Below are positions 38,364 to 43,619 of a stretch of DNA of 43,619 nt, piece by piece; the first letter of the stretch is position 1; each line of letters starts with the position of its first letter. Location: the NCBI GenBank assembly GCA_013360875.1, contig JABWAU010000018.1:1-43619 (forward strand). Direction: 5' to 3'. A model generated the notes under the pieces. That model saw only the letters and a program-made list of their open reading frames with translations. It did not search any database and was not told the origin of the DNA. Source of the stretch: Anaerolineales bacterium. GTDB taxonomy: Bacteria > Chloroflexota > Anaerolineae > Anaerolineales > Villigracilaceae. The position numbers and the translations under genes were made by a program.

Positions 38364-39731
38364 ATGTCACTCACCCAGCGCCTGACACTTTTGTACTCCT
38401 TGCTACTGGGTGGCATCCTGCTCATCTTTGGCGCGGCGGTCTTTTCGCTTGTGAATACGGTGCTGCTCAGCCAGGTGGACGATAAACTTGCCGCCGCCGC
38501 GCAGGAGTTCATCGCCATATCGAATGTGACGGACTTGAAGGAGGTGAGGTTCAGCGCCTCCCCCGTCAACGTGGAAAGCGATGTTCAGGCGCAGGTATGG
38601 GGGTTGAATAACGAGTTGCAGGATGGGTTCGGTCCGTTGGGTAGAACTGCGTCCGCGTTCGACCCGGCCGGCACGCACGTGAGTCTTCCCCGTTTTCGTG
38701 AAGTCGAACACGACGAGCGATCGTTTCGTGTCCTGAGCGTCCCTCTGGGTTATGGCGGGAATCAGATTGCCGTGATGCAGGTTGCAACGCCGCTGGATTC
38801 GATCGTCTTCGCCCGCCGTTACTTGCTGTACGTGTTGTTTGTGATCTGGGTGTATGGCGTGATCGTCGTCGGGCTTGCCCTATGGTTCACGCTCGGACGG
38901 GCGCTCGAACCGCTCAAGGTCATTGTGGAAACCGCCGAACAGATCAACCGCGCCGACGACCTTTCCCGCCGCATCCCACTCCAGGGATACGAAGAGGACG
39001 AGATTGGAAGCTTGATCCAGACGTTCAACCGCACTCTCGAAAGGCTCGAGGCGCTTTTCACGTCACAGCAGCGATTCATTGCGGATGTCAGCCACGAACT
39101 GCGGACTCCACTGACGGTCATCAAAGGGAACGTGGATCTAATGCGCCGCATGAAGCAATTCGACGCCGAGTCACTGACCAGCATTGACCAGGAGGCGGGA
39201 CGGCTTACCCGCCTGGTCGGCGGGCTGTTGATGCTGGCGCAGGCTGAATCCGGCAACCTCCCGTTGAATTTTCAACGCGTGGAACTGGATCTTCTGGTCA
39301 CTGAAGTATTTCAGGAAATGCACGTTATTGCGGGCGGCAAAGTGCGCGTCCATCTCAGCGATATTGACCAGTTGCAGGTCAACGGAGACCGCGACCGTCT
39401 GAAGCAGGTGTTGATCAACCTGATCGCCAACGCCATTCAATATACCCCGGAAGGTGGGGACGTGTTCCTCAGCCTCGCGAAAGTGGGCGCTCAGGCTCGC
39501 ATCATTTGCCGGGACACTGGTCCTGGAATCCCCGCCGAGGATCTGCCCAACATCTTCAACCGTTTCTATCGCGCCGAAAAATCCCGCACGCGCGGCAAAT
39601 CCACGGGCTTTGGGCTTGGGCTTTCCATCACGAAATGGATCGTCGAACGTCACAACGGGCGCATCGAAGTGGATTCGAAGGTAGGTCAGGGGACGACCTT
39701 CGCCATCTGGCTGCCGTTACTCGATCTCTAA
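38364..39731 (+). CDS. HAMP-type sensor histidine kinase
   Basis: The protein has 455 residues. Two membrane helices (about 10-32 and 150-172) flank an extracytoplasmic sensor of about 115 residues with no recognised fold. A HAMP linker follows (FTLGRALEPLKVIVETAEQI). The HisKA box is FIADVSHELRTPLTVIKGN near residue 235. The ATPase domain has QVLINLIANAIQYTPEGG, CRDTGPGIPAEDLPNIFNRF and GFGLGLSITKWIVERHNG. It should pair with the upstream OmpR-type regulator. Its last 15 nt overlap the end of the convergent transglycosylase gene. Confidence 0.95.
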   Translation: MSLTQRLTLLYSLLLGGILLIFGAAVFSLVNTVLLSQVDDKLAAAAQEFIAISNVTDLKEVRFSASPVNVESDVQAQVWGLNNELQDGFGPLGRTASAFDPAGTHVSLPRFREVEHDERSFRVLSVPLGYGGNQIAVMQVATPLDSIVFARRYLLYVLFVIWVYGVIVVGLALWFTLGRALEPLKVIVETAEQINRADDLSRRIPLQGYEEDEIGSLIQTFNRTLERLEALFTSQQRFIADVSHELRTPLTVIKGNVDLMRRMKQFDAESLTSIDQEAGRLTRLVGGLLMLAQAESGNLPLNFQRVELDLLVTEVFQEMHVIAGGKVRVHLSDIDQLQVNGDRDRLKQVLINLIANAIQYTPEGGDVFLSLAKVGAQARIICRDTGPGIPAEDLPNIFNRFYRAEKSRTRGKSTGFGLGLSITKWIVERHNGRIEVDSKVGQGTTFAIWLPLLDL

Positions 39732-40412
39732 CCTTCGGCTTGCCTGCCTGCATAAACCAGCCCCGTACTTTCGATACCATTCATCCAGTTTGGGGCTGAA
39801 CGCTGCGCCGCTTCGCGCGTCCTCGTAGATGGGCGCGCCGTAATAGACGTATCTCAACGTTTGGGCGGACCACGTCCACTCGCCGCGCGCAATGACGCCG
39901 ATGCCTCCGTTGTATCCCGCCAGCGCCAGGCGGACGTTCCCGCGTGAGGTGTTCAATGAGCGCGAGAGATAGTTCAACCCGCGCAGGGCGTTCGTGTTGG
40001 GGTCGTAAGGGTTCTCTCCGCTTTGAAAATGGAACGGCATGACCTGGAACAATCCCATGGCGCCCGCGCTGGATCTGGCGCGCGGATCTCCGCAGGATTC
40101 GATTTGCATGACGACCGCGACGAGGTTTGGGTCGAGGGAGGAGGCGTTTGCCCATCGCGCGATGTCATTCGCCCAGTGTTGAACTTCCCGCGTGAAGATG
40201 GGGGAAATGCCGTTCGAGGCCGCAGGGCTGTTTATCGGCGCGGCAGACATGGCTGAGGTCTGAACGGGCGTGTTGAACGAGAGCGCCGTCAACAGGCAGG
40301 CGATCAGCAGTATGGCAAACAGCGGCAGGGAATAAAGGGACAAACAGCCGCTTCCGTCCTGGGTTGCGGCTGTCTGCCGGAGGTCGTGGTTGGCAGTGCG
40401 AGCGCGGGGCAT
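39717..40412 (-). CDS. Lytic transglycosylase (SLT domain)
   Basis: The protein has 231 residues. An N-terminal membrane helix (LPLFAILLIACLLTALSF) anchors or exports it. The SLT domain has the catalytic Glu in VVMQIESCGDPRARSS, then GAMGLFQVMPFHF, LNYLSRSL and ALAGYNGG, as in Slt70/MltC-type enzymes that cleave peptidoglycan to 1,6-anhydromuropeptides. GAGGA precedes the ATG at 40412; an in-frame TTG at 40427 is less likely. Its end overlaps the kinase gene tail by 15 nt on the other strand. Confidence 0.9.
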   Translation of the reverse strand: MPRARTANHDLRQTAATQDGSGCLSLYSLPLFAILLIACLLTALSFNTPVQTSAMSAAPINSPAASNGISPIFTREVQHWANDIARWANASSLDPNLVAVVMQIESCGDPRARSSAGAMGLFQVMPFHFQSGENPYDPNTNALRGLNYLSRSLNTSRGNVRLALAGYNGGIGVIARGEWTWSAQTLRYVYYGAPIYEDARSGAAFSPKLDEWYRKYGAGLCRQASRRLEIE

Positions 40413-40979
40413 GGGTTGGGTCCTCAAATCAGATTTGGAAACCCGAGCTCGAATAGAGTTCGGAGTGAATGGATTTTATCGAAAAAAAACAAGAGCCTCA
40501 CCGCGAAGAAGCGAAGTGCGCGAAGAAAACCGTAGGTGATCCGCAAAGGAAATACAAATTTGGAGTAACTGCTCAGGCAAGACCCTAAAGGTCTTTCTCG
40601 CAAAACAGACACTGAATTTGCAGAGACATCATGCTTGAAGCGTATTTTTGATGGCAAAGGAGACCTTTAGGGTCTGCGTATGCGAGAAGGGCTGAGTAGT
40701 TACAATTTGGATTGAAAAAGATTCAGATCTTGAATCTGGTTCTTAAAAATCCCGGCGTCCTTCGCGCCTTCGCGGTAAAAAAAGACCTTTTTGCAGTGGA
40801 CGCATATGTCATTTCGACGAGCGAAGCGAGGAGAAATCTAGTCGTCGCAAGGCAGGGATTTCTCGAAATCACAATCCTTTAGGTTGTTTCCGATCATGTC
40901 CAATATGTGCGCGAAACGAAGGCGAAGCGCGGTTTGGAACAGATTGTCTTATCTGTGTGACGCGTTACGCCGCGGAAAA
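40413..40979. other. Repeat-rich intergenic island
   Basis: No gene is seen. It contains a MITE-like element (separate entry), CGCGAAG-type words in opposite orientation on either side of it (40500-40526 and 40755-40772), and a GTCATTTCGACGAGCGAAGC-type dispersed repeat starting at 40808 with a GATTTC/GAAATC palindrome at 40857-40870. The region is AT-richer than the genes around it. Confidence 0.55.
40565..40703. mobile_element. MITE-like element, 139 bp, IS66-like ends
   Basis: Terminal inverted repeats GTAACTGCTCAG and CTGAGTAGTTAC differ at one position of 12. The element is flanked by perfect 8-bp direct repeats AATTTGGA (40557-40564 and 40704-40711). It holds inner hairpins built of AGACCCTAAAGGTCT and GACCTTTAGGGTCT but no coding capacity. 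Ends starting GTAA with 8-bp duplications are as in IS66-family elements, so an IS66-type transposase may have moved it. Confidence 0.7.
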
Positions 40980-41747
40980 TCAGGCGCCGTACGAGCGATC
41001 TCCTTCCGCTCCTCCGTTGAAGGACAGGTTATGGTAGGTTGGCTCCGGGCGCGTGAAAGAGGTTTGCTGGGCGGGCTTGGGCGCCGGGCGATACGTGTTC
41101 GTTTGCGCCTGGACGGGGCGATTGATGCTCGAAGCGGGCCGCAGGGGAGGCTGGCTGACCGGGCGATAGGCGTTCTGTTGCGCGGGACGCGGTGCATTGT
41201 TATAAGAACGGCGGTCGCCGGTTGTGAACAGGCGGTCTCCCGCGATGGAGAATGTGCCGATCAGCAAGATGCGGATGAGCAGGATCATCACCGCGACAAA
41301 GATCGGCACGACCTTGGTCATTGTGCTTGCGTTGACCACTGCATTGCCGCTCGCGCTGGTGTGATTGACGATGGCAACCGAGACACCCCACCAGGTAAGC
41401 ACGGCGTTCATGGCGGCGGCAAGCAGCCACGCGCCGAAGAGATACCAAACCTCCACCGGCTCGTCGCTTCCCTGTTCGGGGGTGAAGATGCGGGCGATGC
41501 CTGCAAAGTCAATGCCGCAGAAGGCAATGGCAAGGATGGTCGCCCAGCGCACGCCGCCGAAGGAAAGTTCGCCGATGATGTCGGTCAGGGCAAAGCGCGT
41601 GGCGTTGAAATTGGAGATTTCGAACGCGAGCAGAGCGCCGATGATCATCATGCCCCACGCGGCGCCGCGATTCAGACGCCGCCCGCGCGCGATGTCGCGG
41701 AACAGGGCGGCAAGACCGTCCCCTGAATTTTTACGATAGACAGTCAT
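40980..41747 (-). CDS. Membrane protein with disordered Pro/Tyr-rich tail behind a LexA-like operator
   Basis: The protein has 255 residues. About four helices lie in residues 28-170 (GMMIIGALLAFEISNF, WATILAIAFCGIDFAG, WYLFGAWLLAAAMNAVL, VVPIFVAVMILLIRIL). A cytosolic or external tail of about 75 residues is rich in Pro, Gln, Asn and Tyr with recurring YRP words (NAYRPVSQPP, NTYRPAPKPAQQ). I recognise no family. AAAGGAGG precedes the ATG. A strong promoter with a LexA-type box in its spacer lies upstream, so DNA-damage control is plausible. Confidence 0.7.
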   Translation of the reverse strand: MTVYRKNSGDGLAALFRDIARGRRLNRGAAWGMMIIGALLAFEISNFNATRFALTDIIGELSFGGVRWATILAIAFCGIDFAGIARIFTPEQGSDEPVEVWYLFGAWLLAAAMNAVLTWWGVSVAIVNHTSASGNAVVNASTMTKVVPIFVAVMILLIRILLIGTFSIAGDRLFTTGDRRSYNNAPRPAQQNAYRPVSQPPLRPASSINRPVQAQTNTYRPAPKPAQQTSFTRPEPTYHNLSFNGGAEGDRSYGA

Positions 41748-41785
41748 CTCGACCTCCTTTATCGAATGGGTGGCTACCGAGGTCG

Positions 41786-41814
41786 AGTATAGAACAGATG
41801 TTCTAAATTGTCAA
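41786..41814 (-). promoter_or_regulatory. Strong promoter with LexA-type operator (41790-41805)
   Basis: On the minus strand TTGACA and TATACT are exactly 17 nt apart. The spacer contains the perfect palindrome TAGAACATCTGTTCTA, which matches the Gram-positive type SOS box GAAC-N4-GTTC. Repressor bound there would block RNA polymerase. The -35 overlaps the end of the upstream AHSA1-type gene. Confidence 0.7.
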
Positions 41815-42215
41815 GGTTGGGATCGTTTCCCGAAATATTCCCTCATCGGCTTGAAGTAGAAATCCTCCCAGCCCTGGCGGTAGGACTCCGCCTGATCATT
41901 GGGCATATCCCTGTGGGTAAGCGTGACCTTCGTTCCGCCCTCGACTTCCTCGAGTAGAATCTCAAGGCGGGAATCCGGCGCGTCGCCCGGAAATTCAGTT
42001 GTCCGCCAGGCTTGAACGATGCGCCGATCCGGCGTCAGTTCGAGGGTCAAGCCGGAAATGTATCCATCCCATGCCGTGAATTTCCCGCCGACCCTGCCGT
42101 CCACTTTTGCCGCGCTGCCGGTCATCGCGGAGTGTCCCTCGTCGCTCAGCCAGGCTTTGTAAATGGCGGACGGTTTTGCGTTGAAGATCTCTGAAAGCGT
42201 AAATCCGTTGGGCAT
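41811..42215 (-). CDS. AHSA1/SRPBCC-domain protein
   Basis: This 134-residue protein is one START-like domain: LSEIFNAKPSAIYKAWLSDE at the start, GGKFTAWDGYISGLTLELTP in the middle and the closing helix YRQGWEDFYFKPMREYF. Bacterial members bind small hydrophobic ligands or assist proteins, with no fixed role. The ATG at 42215 overlaps the psuG stop (TGATG), so the two are translationally coupled. Confidence 0.88.
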   Translation of the reverse strand: MPNGFTLSEIFNAKPSAIYKAWLSDEGHSAMTGSAAKVDGRVGGKFTAWDGYISGLTLELTPDRRIVQAWRTTEFPGDAPDSRLEILLEEVEGGTKVTLTHRDMPNDQAESYRQGWEDFYFKPMREYFGKRSQP

Positions 42216-43147
42216 CAGGCGACCTTTCTGCGCTCGCTTTGCCGCAGGGCGCGGGCGATCTGCGCGGCGAGCCGGGCATTGTTCAGGAGCAGGGAAAGAT
42301 TTGCCCGCATTGACCTGCCCTTCGTCAATTCGTTGAGGCGGTCGAGGAGGAAAGGGGTGACATCCTTGCCATGCTTGCCTTTCTCTTTCACTTCCTTGTT
42401 TGCCTGTTCGATCAACGGCTCGATCTCGGATTTTGGGATTGCATCCGCTTCGGGGACCGGATTCGCCACGAGGACCGCGCTCTGCAACCCCGCGTCCCAA
42501 TGCGCTTTTGCGAAGTCAACGATATCCTGCGGGTTATCCAGTTTTTCCGTGACCTCGAGTCCGCTTTCGCGCGAGTAGAACGCGGGGAAATCCTCCGTGC
42601 CATAACCGATGACCGGCACGCTCATGGTCTCGAGGTATTCGAGTGTCGCGGGTAAATCCAATATCGCCTTTGCCCCCGCGCAGACGACGATCATGGGAAT
42701 GGTCGCCAGTGCCTGCAAATCCGCCGAAATATCGAAGTGCGACTCGCGATGCACGCCGCCGATCCCGCCTGTGGCAAAGACTCTGATCTTCGCGTGTTTG
42801 CAGGCGAGCATCGTCCCGGCGACAGTTGTGCCGCCGCAGGCTTCGTTGGTGATGACCGCTGCAAAGTCGCGCGGACCGACCTTGTATGGGTCCTTTTCGT
42901 TGGCGAGCCGTTCGAGTTCGGCGTCGGTCAGCCCGATGTGCAGGTAACCGTCCAGAAAGCCGATCGTGGCGGGAGTCGCGCCTTCCTCTCGCACCGCGCG
43001 TTCCATATCCCGCGCCAGTTGCAGGTTCTGCGGACGCGGAAGTCCGTGTGTGAGGACGGTGGATTCGAGCGCGACGATGGGAAGATGAGTTTTATTTGCC
43101 CGTTTTACATCAGCAGAATAAACTATTTCTTCAATGAAAGTATTCAT
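42215..43147 (-). CDS. psuG: Pseudouridine-5'-phosphate glycosidase
   Basis: PsuG reversibly splits pseudouridine 5'-phosphate to uracil and ribose 5-phosphate in pseudouridine catabolism. The 310-residue length is standard. Motifs are VALESTVLTHGLPRPQN near residue 25, GFLDGYLHIGL, TTVAGTMLACKHA, FATGGIGGVHR, the catalytic-Lys segment VCAGAKAILDLPATLEYLET and VIGYGTEDFPAFY. No Shine-Dalgarno is visible at the ATG. The kinase partner PsuK is not in the window. The gene lies 5 nt after an upstream partial gene on the same strand. Confidence 0.95.
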   Translation of the reverse strand: MNTFIEEIVYSADVKRANKTHLPIVALESTVLTHGLPRPQNLQLARDMERAVREEGATPATIGFLDGYLHIGLTDAELERLANEKDPYKVGPRDFAAVITNEACGGTTVAGTMLACKHAKIRVFATGGIGGVHRESHFDISADLQALATIPMIVVCAGAKAILDLPATLEYLETMSVPVIGYGTEDFPAFYSRESGLEVTEKLDNPQDIVDFAKAHWDAGLQSAVLVANPVPEADAIPKSEIEPLIEQANKEVKEKGKHGKDVTPFLLDRLNELTKGRSMRANLSLLLNNARLAAQIARALRQSERRKVA

Positions 43148-43152
43148 ATTTT

Positions 43153-43619
43153 TTAGGGACCGTGACCAAAGGCTTTGATGATATTGTTTATTGCCTGTTG
43201 GATCCTTTCTGCAATCACTTTTTCTTCCGGGGTGGCTTTTGCCTTGGCGTCTATAAAATCCCTCGTCTCGATCAACTGCTGTTGATAGGATTTAAGTAAG
43301 GAGCGCATGGCTTTGTTATGCTCTATATAGTCCCTGGTCGCGATGTTGTAAGCGCCAATCGGAACATCCTGAATTAATGTTACCGTTTCCTGGATGGTTG
43401 TCTCTTCGATGAGTTTGGTTATGGCTTTATCGCTTCCCTTTTCAAGGTTTTCGCGGCTGATCTTCCATGCTTCGAGATGTTTCTCAGGCACGATATCAAC
43501 GGGCGTCTTCCAGGTGCCGACGCCAATCCAATGGAGTTTTACGCCCTGGTCACGGGCTTTCCTGGTGAATTCTTCGGCAAATTGCGAGAAAAGACTTTTG
43601 ATCTCGTAACGAGGCGTAA
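43153..43619 (-). CDS. C-terminal part of an unrecognised protein (cut by window edge)
   Basis: The frame is open from the right edge to the stop at 43153, about 154 residues. It begins TPRYEIKSLFSQFAEEFTRK and includes LHWIGVGTWKTPVDIVPEKH, then a long Lys/Glu-rich helix (EAWKISRENLEKGSDKAI) and a C-terminal helical segment likely to form coiled coils. I do not recognise the family with confidence; an SPFH-like or other membrane-scaffold protein is one option. It appears to be the promoter-proximal gene of the psuG unit. Confidence 0.6.
   Translation of the reverse strand, partial: TPRYEIKSLFSQFAEEFTRKARDQGVKLHWIGVGTWKTPVDIVPEKHLEAWKISRENLEKGSDKAITKLIEETTIQETVTLIQDVPIGAYNIATRDYIEHNKAMRSLLKSYQQQLIETRDFIDAKAKATPEEKVIAERIQQAINNIIKAFGHGP

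Noticed and set aside
40884-41726. Plus-strand open frame of 280 codons opposite the LexA-box membrane protein
   Set aside because: The minus-strand frame has membrane helices, a ribosome site and promoter; the plus-strand translation is Arg/Gly/Asp-rich without pattern.
1-43619. tRNA, rRNA or prophage genes
   Set aside because: No cloverleaf, rRNA, integrase or phage structural sequence was recognised in the window.

Overview
The window looks like chromosomal DNA of an anaerobic or facultative bacterium of the Anaerolineae (Chloroflexota). This is inferred from gene content and style: Thr/Pro-rich exported proteins, M42 peptidases, a T-box on serS, haem-rich nitrite respiration genes, GC-rich coding DNA, and many short repeats between and inside genes. 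No rRNA or marker phylogeny is present to prove it. No tRNA, rRNA, CRISPR array, prophage or complete insertion sequence was seen.

Layout. 1-2.6 kb: the decayed 3' end of an RHS-repeat gene, then a leftward TIR / membrane / beta-propeller protein and palindromic repeats. 2.6-15.6 kb: mostly rightward housekeeping genes (PilZ, PIG-L deacetylase, greA, lysS, an ECF sigma/anti-sigma pair, NUDIX, MEMO1-like, priA, DUF6159, a phosphoribosyltransferase, a Crp-family regulator). 15.7-25.5 kb: two small lipoproteins, then a respiratory block. That block holds nrfHA (nitrite to ammonia), a divergent PadR regulator, TauE/SafE, ChrA, a DsrE-like protein with an in-frame UGA that reads well as selenocysteine, an octahaem lipocytochrome with a collagen-like stalk, and a NarL/NarX-like two-component pair. 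25.5-29.3 kb: a glycosyltransferase and sbcC. 29.4-35.1 kb: a peptidase cluster (three M42 paralogues and one S51-like enzyme) ending in an orphan solute-binding lipoprotein. 35.1-43.6 kb: DUF456, serS under a T-box, an OmpR-type two-component system, a lytic transglycosylase, a 139-bp MITE, a membrane protein behind a LexA-like operator, an AHSA1-type protein, psuG and a partial gene at the right edge.

Three features cut across the window. (1) Many genes have a -10 hexamer, often with an extended TG, ending 6-8 nt before the ATG and no Shine-Dalgarno, so leaderless mRNAs appear common. (2) Tandem repeats of 7 or 8 nt lie between genes and, in frame, inside priA and sbcC. (3) Regulatory sites match regulators of the right type: a TGTGA-N6-TCACA dyad before nrfHA with a Crp-like protein nearby, and NarL-like heptamers before the cytochrome next to a NarL-like regulator.

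Most worth checking: the candidate selenoprotein with its SECIS-like hairpin (21366-21713), the LexA-box membrane protein (40980-41814), the in-frame heptamer arrays, the collagen-like octahaem cytochrome and the transmembrane TIR protein.
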